Shown: positions 20,262 to 28,963 of the stretch, piece by piece
How the letters are laid out: every line of letters starts with the position of its first letter
Numbering within the stretch: the stretch's first letter is position 1
Assembly (NCBI GenBank): GCA_947258785.1
Contig: CAMYJT010000019.1
Coordinates: 1 to 48,142, forward strand
Source: an uncultured Gammaproteobacteria bacterium
GTDB taxonomy: Bacteria; Pseudomonadota; Gammaproteobacteria; Arenicellales; JAANXG01
Direction of reading: 5' to 3'
Length of the DNA stretch: 48,142 nucleotides
Notes under the pieces: model-generated
What the model was told of the DNA's origin: nothing
What the model saw: only the letters and a program-made list of their open reading frames with translations
Database searches by the model: none
Program-made: the position numbers and the translations under genes

Positions 20262-20375
20262 ATGGCCTGTGGGTTACGCCTGGAGTTTCCAGGCGCTTTC
20301 TACCGCGTCACCTCCCGCAGTAAACTTCGCGAAACGGTTTTCAAGGACGGTGCGGAGCATAAGTGTCGCCGATAG
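20262..20375 (+). pseudogene. RAYT (REP-associated Y1 transposase) N-terminal stub
   Basis: A 37-codon frame starting MACGLRLEFPGAFYRVTSRS matches the characteristic beginning of RAYT / TnpA-REP proteins (MARPLRLEFPGALYHVTSRG). It has a Shine-Dalgarno-like GAGGGA 5-6 nt upstream and runs into a stop after KDGAEHKCRR. The HUH and catalytic Tyr regions are gone. No REP array was seen around it. Confidence 0.68.
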
Positions 20376-20452
20376 GAAGCCCCGTGGTCCTGCATAAGTT
20401 GTGAAATTCTAAACCGCTCGCAAAATGCGGGCTTTGTAGTTTCTACCCACAA

Positions 20453-21787
20453 ATGACGCTCTTAGTTGGACGCGAACGCTTGGACCGCATACTGATGCTG
20501 GCGCTGCCGATCATAGGCGGTATGGTCAGTCAGAATGTGTTGAATCTGGTGGATACCGCGATGGTTGGCACGCTCGGGAATGCGGCTCTCGCAGCGGTCG
20601 GAATCGGAGGCTTCGCTAACTTCTTCGCCATGTCAGCACTGCTCGGCATCTCGGTGGGCGTTCAGGCTACGGCTTCGCGGCGCAAGGGCCAAGGCCGTCA
20701 CGCCGAGGTGGCGGTCCCATTAAACGAGGGCCTGTTGATTGTGCTGTTGGCTGCACCCCCACTGACTGCACTGCTGTACTTCGTGGTCCCAGTGATTTAC
20801 CCGTATATCAACAGCGACCCGACCGTAATCGAACAGGGCGTTCCATATCTGCAGATCCGGCTGCTGGCGATCCTGTTCGTCGGCATGAACTTCGCTTTCC
20901 GCGGTTACTGGAACGCGGTGGATATGTCCAAGCTGTACATGGGCACGCTGGTGACTATGCACAGCGTGAACATCTTCCTCAACTGGGTCTTCATCTTCGG
21001 TAATCTGGGAGCACCCGCGTTAGGTGCGGCGGGCGCGGGACTGGCGTCCAGCCTATCTGTCGCATTGGGCACTGTGAGCTACTTTGGTCTGGGTCTCAAG
21101 CACGCCCGTGAGGCTGGTTTCCTGCACGGCCTGCCTGGGCGCGGCGAGGTGTTGCGCATGATTCGCCTGTCGCTGCCGAACTCGATCCAGAACTTGTTCT
21201 TCTCTGGCGGCTTTCTAGCCTTGTACTGGGTCGTCGGTCAGGTGGGCACCTCCGAACTGGCCGCTGCCAATGTGTTGATCAACGTGATGCTTGTGGCGAT
21301 CTTACCCGGTATCGGATTGGGTCTGGCTGCGGCTACACTTGTCGGGCAGGCGCTGGGCCGCGGTGACCATGAGGATGCTCGGCGTTGGGGCTGGGACGTG
21401 ACCCGGGTCGCGGTGCTGGGTTTGGCGGTCTTGGGTCTTCCAATGTGGGTGGCTCCGGACCTCGTGCTCGGAGTTTTCCTGCACGATCCCGCCACGTTGG
21501 CGCTCGCCCGGGTGCCGATGCGCTTGGTCGGTGCGCTGATTGCTGTCGAGGCGGTCGGGTTAGTGCTGATGAACGCGCTGCTTGGTGCAGGCGATACCCG
21601 TCGCGTGATGCGGGTCAGTATCGGCCTGCAGTGGCTGCTGTTCCTGCCACTCGCCTACTTGATCGGCCCCGTGCTGGGCTTGGGACTGCTCGGCATCTGG
21701 GTGTTGCAGGGCGGCTACCGAGGGCTGATGGCGTTCATCTTCTTTCGTATGTGGCGACGCGGGCGCTGGACTCATATTGAAGTCTGA
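20453..21787 (+). CDS. MATE family efflux transporter
   Basis: A 444-residue inner-membrane antiporter of the MATE family (NorM/DinF-like), which exports cationic drugs or metabolites using a Na+ or H+ gradient. About 12 membrane helices fit the length. The two homologous halves are visible: the first begins LALPIIGGMVSQNVLNLVDTAMVG, and the second begins LSLPNSIQNLFFSGGF, both with the family's amphipathic start. The ATG at 20453 aligns with family N termini, although no good Shine-Dalgarno sequence precedes it. It has no partner regulator nearby. GC content looks like the host, so it may be older chromosome or a settled acquisition within the accessory region. Confidence 0.93.
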   Translation: MTLLVGRERLDRILMLALPIIGGMVSQNVLNLVDTAMVGTLGNAALAAVGIGGFANFFAMSALLGISVGVQATASRRKGQGRHAEVAVPLNEGLLIVLLAAPPLTALLYFVVPVIYPYINSDPTVIEQGVPYLQIRLLAILFVGMNFAFRGYWNAVDMSKLYMGTLVTMHSVNIFLNWVFIFGNLGAPALGAAGAGLASSLSVALGTVSYFGLGLKHAREAGFLHGLPGRGEVLRMIRLSLPNSIQNLFFSGGFLALYWVVGQVGTSELAAANVLINVMLVAILPGIGLGLAAATLVGQALGRGDHEDARRWGWDVTRVAVLGLAVLGLPMWVAPDLVLGVFLHDPATLALARVPMRLVGALIAVEAVGLVLMNALLGAGDTRRVMRVSIGLQWLLFLPLAYLIGPVLGLGLLGIWVLQGGYRGLMAFIFFRMWRRGRWTHIEV

Positions 21788-21831
21788 ACCTGTGCGGCAA
21801 CCTCCTTTTGATTGCGCTTGTTATATCCGAA

Positions 21832-22221
21832 TTATTGAGCGCATATCCTGTGCCAAACAAAATGCCAGCTCTTTTTTTCGCCATGGGTTTTACTCATTCT
21901 CCGGAGTTCGGCGATGGCGGCGATCTCGTACACGCGTTTTACAACCATTGCATCGCCCGCTGCAGCGAATTGCCCAAACGGCGACATGATGCGGTAGTGA
22001 TTCATAAAACCCCGATTGACTACGCGCTCCTGCACCGTGTGATTCGGTCCCTTCAAGGTGTCTTTTGCGAGCAGTCTGGACGCCTTCAGATTTGGCGTAC
22101 TCGACTCATAGTCAGCCGCCCCATCGGCAGCCCGGCCCATAAACGAGGCGTAGAGAAGCATTGACAGAAACAAGATCGCCCATCGAGGGCTGACGCCAAT
22201 TCGGCTCCTTGTTGATTGCAT
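21832..22221 (-). pseudogene. Secreted hypothetical protein, probably 3'-truncated
   Basis: A 129-residue frame with AGGAG 10 nt before its ATG and a good signal peptide (about 13-31, WAILFLSMLLYASFMGRAADGA). A conserved-looking domain follows: SRLLAKDTLKGPNHTV...NRGFMNHYRIMSPFGQF...VVKRVYEIAAIAELRRMSKT. That pattern is what I associate with the N-terminal part of larger secreted proteins of unknown function. After about residue 112 the sequence (HGEKKSWHFVWHRICAQ) no longer looks like that domain, and the frame ends 45 bp from the convergent MATE gene. I read it as the 5' part of a gene cut on its 3' side. It could instead be a small intact gene. Confidence 0.45.
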
Positions 22222-22548
22222 GAATGCTGTTCTCCTGCCTGGTGTTGGTTGCGTTTGTAATCCAATTTACGCAATTAGCGAATGATATTCGGCGCAGCTG
22301 GTCCGGATAGTGCACGAACAAAAAAGGCGAAGCCTTTATTCCTTTATAATTCAGTTTCTGCATTAAAGATAAAGGGAGGCCTCGCCGAGACGGAATGTAC
22401 TCGAGTTGCATTTAATTATCCAGATTGTAAATTGTGTCGCGTGCAGGCCAGTTTTGACGAGTACGACATCGCAATCGATGCTGGCGAGCGTGGACAGGGA
22501 AGGCTGTAGTACGACGGGTCATACTTGATCAAACCGTTTATGTAAGAG
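22222..22548. other. Intergenic stretch with an orphan terminator
   Basis: About 330 bp before the CheR-like gene with no supportable gene. It holds the minus-strand terminator listed at 22319-22337, which has no intact gene upstream of it. Confidence 0.4.
22319..22337 (-). terminator. Orphan rho-independent terminator
   Basis: On the minus strand: AAAGGC-TTC-GCCTTT followed by a run of T (stem 22323-22328 with 22332-22337). A perfect 6-bp stem, tight loop and long T tract make a strong signal. No gene on the minus strand ends just upstream, so it may be the leftover of a deleted gene. Confidence 0.6.
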
Positions 22549-23361
22549 ATGAAAGACAGCGATTGTGTGCGATTTTTACAGTGGGCGCTTCCCCGCTTGC
22601 ACATGCATTGGCCAGGGTTCCGTAGAGTACGCTCGCAGGTGTGCAAGCGTATAGGGCGTCGGATGCGGCACCTTGGTATTGACACTACCGCAGCGTATTG
22701 CACCTATCTGGAGAAGCGTCCCCAAGAATGGACCGTGTTGGATACCTTGGGCCGCGTGACGATTTCACGGTTTTACCGAGACAAGGCTGTGTTTGCTTTT
22801 CTGGAAAAAGAGGTTTTGCCGATATTAGTCCAGCAGGCCGCCGATCGAAAACAAGATGGTGTCAATATTTGGAGTGCGGGCAGCGGGTCCGGTGAGGAAC
22901 CGTATACTCTCGCGCTGTTGTGGCGATTGAAGCTGCAAAGGCGGTTTCCCCTCATGCGGGCACCTATTACCGCAACGGATGTTGATCCCGTCATGCACCA
23001 ACGGGCGAAGGATGCCTGTTATCTATACAGCAGCGTCAAGAACCTCCCAGTAGAATGGCGCGAACAGGCGTTCACTAAACAGCAAGCGTATTATTGCCTT
23101 AGGCCAGAATACCGCCATGATGTCCGTTTCCTGCAACAGGATATTCGCCAGGCAGTACCCGCAGGACTCTTTGATCTGGTATTGTGCCGCAATCTTGTTT
23201 TTACCTACTTCGATTACGCGCAACAGCGCACGATTCTTGAGCAAATAGAAAGCGTGATGCAGACCGGTGGCGCACTGGTCGTTGGTCTTCATGAGTCTCT
23301 GCCCGAGAACACGCACGGTTTCCTCCCCTGGTCCGAAACGCTACATATCTTCAGACGCTAG
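22549..23361 (+). CDS. CheR-like SAM-dependent protein methyltransferase
   Basis: A 270-residue protein with the CheR fold. A small N-terminal helical domain (about 1-75) is followed by the SAM domain. Matching motifs are VTISRFYRDKAVFAFLE (CheR: T.FFR....F), NIWSAGSGSGEEPYTLAL (about 107-123, SAM-binding loop), TATDVDPVMHQRAKDACY, and FDLVLCRNLVFTYF (CheR: D.I.CRNVLIYF). Chemotaxis CheR methylates receptor glutamates. Here no cheB, receptor or other che gene is nearby and the N-terminal domain is divergent, so the target is unknown. ATG 22549 has a weak AAGAG just upstream. Confidence 0.82.
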   Translation: MKDSDCVRFLQWALPRLHMHWPGFRRVRSQVCKRIGRRMRHLGIDTTAAYCTYLEKRPQEWTVLDTLGRVTISRFYRDKAVFAFLEKEVLPILVQQAADRKQDGVNIWSAGSGSGEEPYTLALLWRLKLQRRFPLMRAPITATDVDPVMHQRAKDACYLYSSVKNLPVEWREQAFTKQQAYYCLRPEYRHDVRFLQQDIRQAVPAGLFDLVLCRNLVFTYFDYAQQRTILEQIESVMQTGGALVVGLHESLPENTHGFLPWSETLHIFRR

Positions 23362-23589
23362 GGATCAAATCGTGCAGGTAGACATCGGTCTTCAAACGGC
23401 GGTCGTGACTGCGTCGGATCACGAACAAGAGCTGGCCGTGGTGAACCGGTGGCAGTGAAGGGGGAAACGTCCCCATGCAGACATTTTAAATTCAATATCT
23501 GAGCGTCCGGAGTCCGGAGCTCAAGCCGATTTTTCATTGTTATTTCGAAAAAACCGGATATCAATACCTAAATCCATGAGTGAACTCCG

Positions 23590-24330
23590 ATGACAACGCT
23601 ATACCAGTTTTCGTTTTCGCATTTCTGCGAGAAAGCGCGATGGGCGCTGGATTACAAAGGCGCAAATTACACGACCAAGAACCTGCTGCCAGGTCTACAT
23701 GTGCGTGTTTGCGAGAAGCTCGCGGTCGCGAAAACCTGTGTCCCAGTCCTGCTCGATGACGATGGATCCGCGATACAGGAATCTGCGGCCATCATCGATC
23801 ACCTGGACGCCAAGCACGCCGCAGATCCTTTGACGCCCCATGACCCCGATCTTGCTAAAGAAGCGAGAGAATGGGAGGCGTATCTGGACAAAGAGGTCGG
23901 TGTGACCCTTCGAGCCTTGTTCTACTACCACGCGTTGCCAATCAGGCGAACCGCATTGACGTTTCTATTGCATGAAGGACCGTGGTACGGACGTCCTTTG
24001 TTTGCATTGATCTTCCCCAAGCTCCGAAATGCGATGATCGAGCTGATGGACATCAACGAGAGCACAGCGAAGGATTCGGAGCGCCGTTTGTCAGACGCGG
24101 TGACGCGAGTGAACGATCAGCTCAAAGACCGTGTATTTCTGGTTGGTGATCGCTTTACGCGAGCGGATCTGGCGGCGTGTGCCTTGCTCGAGCACTTATG
24201 CAAACCGATCGAAAAGTTCGAAAAAGTGTTTCCCGAGCCATTCCGAGCCCTGCAGGAACAATATCGGGATCAGCCCTTCTTCAATTGGGTCAATACGGTC
24301 TATCGTGAGCAGCGCCAAAAATCGTTGTGA
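23590..24330 (+). CDS. Glutathione S-transferase-like protein
   Basis: A 246-residue cytosolic GST-family protein. The N-terminal thioredoxin-like domain (about 1-80) has FSFSHFCEKARWALDYKGANY, with Ser/Cys at the usual active-site edge, then VPVLLDDDGSAIQESAAIIDHLD, the glutathione gamma-glutamyl binding motif (QES). The C-terminal helical domain (about 90-240) includes FLVGDRFTRADLAACALLEHL, the N-capping box motif (TRADLA). Substrate unknown; detoxification is the family default. The preceding 228 bp (23362-23589) contains no convincing gene. Its stop overlaps a short unconvincing frame. Confidence 0.88.
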   Translation: MTTLYQFSFSHFCEKARWALDYKGANYTTKNLLPGLHVRVCEKLAVAKTCVPVLLDDDGSAIQESAAIIDHLDAKHAADPLTPHDPDLAKEAREWEAYLDKEVGVTLRALFYYHALPIRRTALTFLLHEGPWYGRPLFALIFPKLRNAMIELMDINESTAKDSERRLSDAVTRVNDQLKDRVFLVGDRFTRADLAACALLEHLCKPIEKFEKVFPEPFRALQEQYRDQPFFNWVNTVYREQRQKSL

Positions 24331-24836
24331 AAAATCTGTCGAGCGTCTTCCTTGTGCAGCAATGGCTTAGACAGCTCTCGGAGGCGGACAAAGTTGCTCT
24401 AGATTGCTTGTCTAGCTCCCGAATAACTTCCAAGGAATTTCGCCGCCACCGAATGGCGTTATATCTCTTGATACAGATCAATCGTAGCTTCAGCTTGCTG
24501 GGCGTTCTTGCCACCAATGGCTGGAAAAGTAGATTTCCTAGGATGGTGGAATATGTTGCGACATCGTGAAATGGCTTGACATCGTACAGACGAATGTATA
24601 AACAAAAAAATCACTCTACGATGGTTTCTTGAACGATTGGATAGACGAAGGAATCGAGGTGGATGCGCGGACGCAGGTAGGACAAGTCAGAGAAACGTCG
24701 ACCGGATATCAACACCGGTTTGCCGTAACCGTACTGTGACGTCGCGGCTTGTATACCTTGATAAAGTCGCTGCTGGCCGGTTGAGTGCCAGGTGTTCGGC
24801 GCTTGCGGTAATCTTTACTGATTCCAGTGAGTTTAC
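24331..24836. other. Gene-poor stretch upstream of the WD40 chimera
   Basis: About 500 bp with only short frames. A promoter-like pair TTGACA (24577-24582) and TATAAA (24598-24603) with a 15-bp spacer is visible about 230 bp before the WD40 gene. The spacer is short for sigma-70. A 36-codon frame ending at 24739 has coding-like composition but no recognised family. Confidence 0.35.
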
Positions 24837-27800
24837 GTGATCGACCGCGAACTAGTGACATCGGGGTTCGACACGGAAACCGTCGTGTCGGAAGTCTATC
24901 TTTCGTATCTACTGCTCGCTCAGATCGAGGCGGGTTTCCTGCCGCTGGAATTCCCTGTCATCAATCCAGGCGCCGGCATCAATGTGACGGTGCGTCTGCA
25001 TCCGCCGACAGAACCTGAATACCAACGCCTGTACGTCGTCGACCCGAGTGCTACGTTGCCCGATCCGGTGGCAGGGTCGTTCGGTGTCGAATTGGTGCCA
25101 GGGGAAAAGAGTCCGGTTGCCAGTCTGGCGTTCAGCGCTGACGGCGCCAATCTGGTCGCCGGTTCGTGGGACGGTCTGGTTCGGCTTTGGGACGTGGAGA
25201 CTCGCTTGGATCTGAGGACGTTCGTCGGCCACGAGACTTCTGTTACCAGTGTGGTCTTTAGTCCGGACGGTACACGCATTGCGTCGGCATCCGTCGACGG
25301 TACGGTGCGTCTATGGGACGTCGCAACCGGAGACGAACTGGCAACCTTCCGAGAGCATACAGGGCCAGTGTTCGGTGTGGCCTTCAGCCCCGACGGCACC
25401 CGCATTGTGTCGGGCGGGTCCGACCGGCTCGTACGTGTACGAGAGACAGACGGTGGTGTGCCACTGGCCCCGTTCGCAGGTCATTCCCTTCCCATTCTAA
25501 GTGTCGCGTTTGATCCCGATGGCTCGCACATTGCCTCGGGCGCACTCGACCAAACCGTTCGGCTGTGGGACGTGGCGACCGCCGCCGAGGTCACCACGTT
25601 CACTGGCCATACTGGCCCGGTGGCGAGCGTCGCCTTCGAACCCGGTGGAACGCGGATCGCGTCCGGTGCTTTCGATAAAACCATCCGCTTGTGGGACATC
25701 GCCACCGGCACAGTGGTGCGTACACTTACCGGACATACCGACGATGTCTTGAGCGTCGCCTACAGTCCCGACGGTACCCGCATCGCATCGGTCTCCAAGG
25801 ACCGAACCGTCCGGTTTTGGAATGCGGAAAATGGCGCCGAGCAAAGGAAGCTGGAGGGGCATCGACGCCAGGTGTTGTGCGTGGCCTTCAGTCCAGATGG
25901 CGCCAACGTGGTTTCCGGCTCGGAAGACATGGCCATCCGCCTGTGGGAGACTGCGACCGGCAATTCATTGCGAGGTTTTACGCTCGTATTCATGCGCGTC
26001 GTTATTTCCGCAACTGTAATCGACAACGCCACTGGTGACGAAGTGGGTTCGTTGAACGCAGGTCTGTTGGTGGATTTCGACGTCGAGGCGCAGGAAACGG
26101 ACGACGGCCTCGAACGAAACCACGCAATACGGATTGCGCTGGTACGGCTCGATGAAGCGACGGTAGCCCTGTTGCAGCTCGGCGGCACTGATCCTGAAGC
26201 CGTGGAGGAGGCGGTGCGGGCACAGCTCAACCGCACGTTTCCGCTGGGCGTTGCCCAGGGGCAACAAGTCCAGCAGATCCGGATTCGGAAGTTGATTGAT
26301 GGACCGCGCCGCAGCGTCGGGTTTTATGTGGATCTGGCGTTGCGTTCGGGGCCCGAGCCGAGTGCTTATCACGAGCCACGGGGGAATACCGTCTTCGCCC
26401 GTGACTTCCGTGAACAGGATATACCAATCGCCATGGCAACCTCACCGGGGCTATTTGCATTGCTTGGTCCGGATACCAAGTTCCGACAAGCGGAAGAAAC
26501 GTCTCCAGGCAGCGGTAGCTATCGTTTCCCGCTGCACGAGGACCCGACCGACCCAGAGAGCGATGAGATCGGAAAGATCAAGAACGTCATCATCGGACCG
26601 GAGCTGTTCGCGCCGGGCAACGTGCCGCCGGTGCCCACCGGGCGGCTCAAGATCGACGTCCATGGAGAATACACCGATGCGCCAGGCGATCCGGATTTTC
26701 ATCTTAATCTCTTGTTCCGGCCAGAGATCGACGGCGGCCTCGTGGATTGGGATCTCGACGTCGATGTCGATTTGGGCCTACTGGCAACACTGCTGCTCAT
26801 CGCGGGCGGGATCGGCCTGACGTTGCTGTTTGCGCCTGGGCTCGCCTGGGGCTCGGCGCTGTTCATTGGCACGATCTTGGGGCTGGCAGTGCTGAAAGAA
26901 ATCATCGCCGAGCCGCTGGCGGCAAAGCTCATCGAAGATCGCCTCGATGAAGATCAACAAGCGTCGTTTTTCGACGCGCTGCCGTTTCGCGTGCCCGCCG
27001 CATGGCGACGCTGGGATCCATTTTACGTGACTGCGCATCAGGTGGTTGGCCTAGTGGATGGAGTGGTCATCGACCAACTCGGTATCGCCTTTGCAGCAAT
27101 GGACTTGCGCCTTGGCAAGCAGCCCACGCCCATCAATCATTCCGTCATCCGCGACGAAGAACGGTCGCCCCAAGGGGAAGTGACGGCTCTGCGCTATCGC
27201 ATATCGGACTTTCAGAATCACCAAGTCGATTTCGAAGCCACGGCACCGGCCGTCGACCGGATGGAATTCAGTCGCGCCGATCCGCAGAACGAGCCGACGC
27301 TGGTTAGCCTCACCGATGACCAGATAGCAGCCCGAATCGGAGACGAACACGACGAACGGCGGATTCTAGCGCCGCTCACCTATACGGCCGAGCGAATCTA
27401 TCTAGTGGAAAAGCAGATCGATCAGCTTCTATGCCTGAGCAGAATCGAGCACGGTGAGCAGCGACGCTTAGTGATCGATAACTTTCGCGATGAGATCGAA
27501 GACGAGGTCAGGACCAACGAGGGTGATGACATTCTCGACGAAGTCACCGAGCAATTAGAGCAGGACTTGGGCAGACCGCCTACAGCGCAGGAAATCTCGG
27601 AGGCATTCAATACGCGCATCGGCGCGCGCGTCGACGAACTCTTCGAGATACGTTTCCCCGATTTTAAAGAAAATCGACTCCCCGATGAACTCGAAGCGGC
27701 GATTGCGCAAGTGCTACGTTTCGATCTCGCTCCGGAAGAAATGATCGCCCGGCAGGGCGCCGGTGTGTTGATTCTCGACGGTAAGGAAATCATCGTTCGC

Positions 27801-27914
27801 AAAAACGCCGACGGAACCATCACGCCCTATTATCGCGATCATCCCGATGGCAATCCGCGGGACAACCTCCTTTCCCTTCCGCACTACAGTCCGCCATACG
27901 AACCGCCCGCATGA
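24837..27914 (+). CDS. Large WD40-propeller chimera with a membrane hairpin
   Basis: A 1025-residue protein of unrecognised architecture. Residues 1-87 form a novel N-terminal segment (YLLLAQIEAGFLPLEFPVI). Residues about 88-382 hold seven consecutive WD40 repeats (FSPDGTRIASGS.D.TVRLWDVATG), enough for one closed propeller. Residues about 383-640 form a beta-rich domain (RVVISATVIDNATGDEVGS, LNRTFPLGVAQGQQV, RSVGFYVDLALRSG, FATSPGLFALLG-like), possibly of a lipid-binding tubular type, which is weak inference. A hydrophobic hairpin follows at about 646-690, then a charged helical C-terminal domain (about 850-960). There is no signal peptide. The GTG at 24837 is the likely start. Read without the propeller, the flanking strands (SFGVEL and TLVFMRVVISATV) could be continuous, so the propeller may be an insertion. 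Function unknown. Confidence 0.85.
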   Translation: MIDRELVTSGFDTETVVSEVYLSYLLLAQIEAGFLPLEFPVINPGAGINVTVRLHPPTEPEYQRLYVVDPSATLPDPVAGSFGVELVPGEKSPVASLAFSADGANLVAGSWDGLVRLWDVETRLDLRTFVGHETSVTSVVFSPDGTRIASASVDGTVRLWDVATGDELATFREHTGPVFGVAFSPDGTRIVSGGSDRLVRVRETDGGVPLAPFAGHSLPILSVAFDPDGSHIASGALDQTVRLWDVATAAEVTTFTGHTGPVASVAFEPGGTRIASGAFDKTIRLWDIATGTVVRTLTGHTDDVLSVAYSPDGTRIASVSKDRTVRFWNAENGAEQRKLEGHRRQVLCVAFSPDGANVVSGSEDMAIRLWETATGNSLRGFTLVFMRVVISATVIDNATGDEVGSLNAGLLVDFDVEAQETDDGLERNHAIRIALVRLDEATVALLQLGGTDPEAVEEAVRAQLNRTFPLGVAQGQQVQQIRIRKLIDGPRRSVGFYVDLALRSGPEPSAYHEPRGNTVFARDFREQDIPIAMATSPGLFALLGPDTKFRQAEETSPGSGSYRFPLHEDPTDPESDEIGKIKNVIIGPELFAPGNVPPVPTGRLKIDVHGEYTDAPGDPDFHLNLLFRPEIDGGLVDWDLDVDVDLGLLATLLLIAGGIGLTLLFAPGLAWGSALFIGTILGLAVLKEIIAEPLAAKLIEDRLDEDQQASFFDALPFRVPAAWRRWDPFYVTAHQVVGLVDGVVIDQLGIAFAAMDLRLGKQPTPINHSVIRDEERSPQGEVTALRYRISDFQNHQVDFEATAPAVDRMEFSRADPQNEPTLVSLTDDQIAARIGDEHDERRILAPLTYTAERIYLVEKQIDQLLCLSRIEHGEQRRLVIDNFRDEIEDEVRTNEGDDILDEVTEQLEQDLGRPPTAQEISEAFNTRIGARVDELFEIRFPDFKENRLPDELEAAIAQVLRFDLAPEEMIARQGAGVLILDGKEIIVRKNADGTITPYYRDHPDGNPRDNLLSLPHYSPPYEPPA
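25107..25980 (+). repeat. Seven tandem WD40-coding repeats
   Basis: Seven direct repeats of about 126 bp (42 codons) inside the chimera gene. Each encodes V.SVAFSPDGTRIASGS.D.TVRLWDVATG....F.GH. They are clearly related at the protein level, with repeat 3 the most degraded (RVRETDGG in place of RLWDVATG). Confidence 0.9.
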
Positions 27915-28051
27915 TCGTCGTAAGCGAGACGTAAGTTTGGAAGCCGGCGCGGTTTAGAATCTTCCTTATGTATTCCAGGCAACACTACTGGATTCGCCAG
28001 CCACTTTGTCTGCTCTATGACCGTCAAGCGAAGCGTGGACAAGTTCAATGG
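27915..28051. other. Short intergenic stretch
   Basis: Between the chimera stop and the transposase pseudogene. No gene, terminator or repeat stands out. Confidence 0.3.
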
Positions 28052-28420
28052 GGGATAGCCAAAGCGCGGATTTCGGTGTTTGAGTTCGACGGTGGCTTGG
28101 ACGAGTTCCTGCGACTGGCCTTAGGGTCCAGGTTTACCTCTGCGGCGTAGCGAATAAAGGGCTCGATATTTCTGCCGCACCAAATAGGCATGAAATCGCA
28201 ACGGCGTCGAGGGCCGAATACCCCCGGCCGTTTTCACCGTGCGGCCGGATCGGAGAAACAATGAAAAGAGGCTCAATAGCAATCGGTTGGCCGGTAACGA
28301 ATTCGGCACTCGCTGCCGGGGGCGGCAGACGACGAGCAGTTGCTGCTGGAGTAGGAGGTTCTCAGCGATGATGCCCTTAATACCGCCCGGGCCGAGCAGC
28401 TTGGCGGCAGGTTGCCACAA
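28052..28420 (-). pseudogene. DDE (rve-type) transposase N-terminal pseudogene with in-frame stop
   Basis: The minus strand encodes AKLLGPGGIKGIIAENLLLQQQ, then RPSTPLRFHAYLVRQKYRALY and RRRGKPGP. These match the N-terminal region of a common rve-type transposase (AENLLLKQQL..., RPSTLLKFH..L..RKYR.L, GKPGPKGPS). A TAA replaces the next codon at about 28120, and the frame continues with GQSQELVQATVELKHRNPRFGYP, the following family motif, before similarity stops near 28052. The DDE catalytic core is missing. Dead copy. Confidence 0.72.
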
Positions 28421-28490
28421 TCGCTGTCCACAACAAGACTGTGTTAGCTATTGAAATTGGGGACAATTGCGAATTCGACCCTACCACCCA

Positions 28491-28508
28491 ACCGCGAGTA
28501 TACGCGGT
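28491..28508. repeat. Perfect inverted repeat ACCGCG-N6-CGCGGT
   Basis: Arms at 28491-28496 and 28503-28508 with a 6-bp spacer. It lies about 55 bp beyond the vapC stop. There is no T tract, so it is not a typical terminator. Confidence 0.5.
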
Positions 28509-28561
28509 GGCATACCGGGCGAGCGCAACGACGTGCAACATCGTGACCCGGACGTATTGAG

Positions 28562-28963
28562 TCAAGACCAGATCGTCAAACGAACTACCTTCGATACGTA
28601 TGTAAAATCATGATCCGTGGTAAGCATCTGTAATTCATGGCGAATACACAACTGGGCAAGCAACGCATCAATCGTGCCAACTTGCACGCCCTTCTTTCTG
28701 CACCGGTTGCGTAAATCGGCGGCTTTTATGTGATCGTCCCTTTCAGGTATCAGTAAAGGAAGTGCCTTGAAGTATTCGACTATCCGGTCATGCGCTTTTG
28801 GTTTATTAAATCCTTGAAGCAATTCCTGCAATACTAAACCTGTTACAAAAACCTCACCGCCTGATTCCAGTGCTCTTCTCAATTTCAGGACCTCTGGAAT
28901 CGTTGCTTCCGCATCTCGCCTAAACGCCAGTGACCATACACTGGTATCAACGAACAGACTCAT
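28562..28963 (-). CDS. vapC: PIN-domain toxin VapC
   Basis: Type II toxin, a PIN-domain Mg2+-dependent RNase of 133 residues. The acidic metal-binding residues of the family are visible: Asp6 in LFVDTSVW, a Glu in LVLQELLQGF, Asp in VGTIDALLAQL, and Asp in MLTTDHDF. The ATG at 28963 (MSLFVDTS) is the natural start, although the frame extends to 29017. It overlaps the end of vapB by 17 bp, so the two are translationally coupled. The module is lower in GC than its neighbours by eye, consistent with transfer. All catalytic positions look intact, so it is probably functional. Confidence 0.92.
   Translation of the reverse strand: MSLFVDTSVWSLAFRRDAEATIPEVLKLRRALESGGEVFVTGLVLQELLQGFNKPKAHDRIVEYFKALPLLIPERDDHIKAADLRNRCRKKGVQVGTIDALLAQLCIRHELQMLTTDHDFTYVSKVVRLTIWS

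Noticed and set aside
23362..23589. Possible gene remnant after the CheR-like gene
   Set aside because: Short frames on both strands with no motif; nothing beyond composition suggests coding.
24629..24739. Short coding-like frame ending RFAVTVL before the WD40 gene
   Set aside because: About 36 codons, no ribosome site and no recognised family; could be a relic but cannot be supported.
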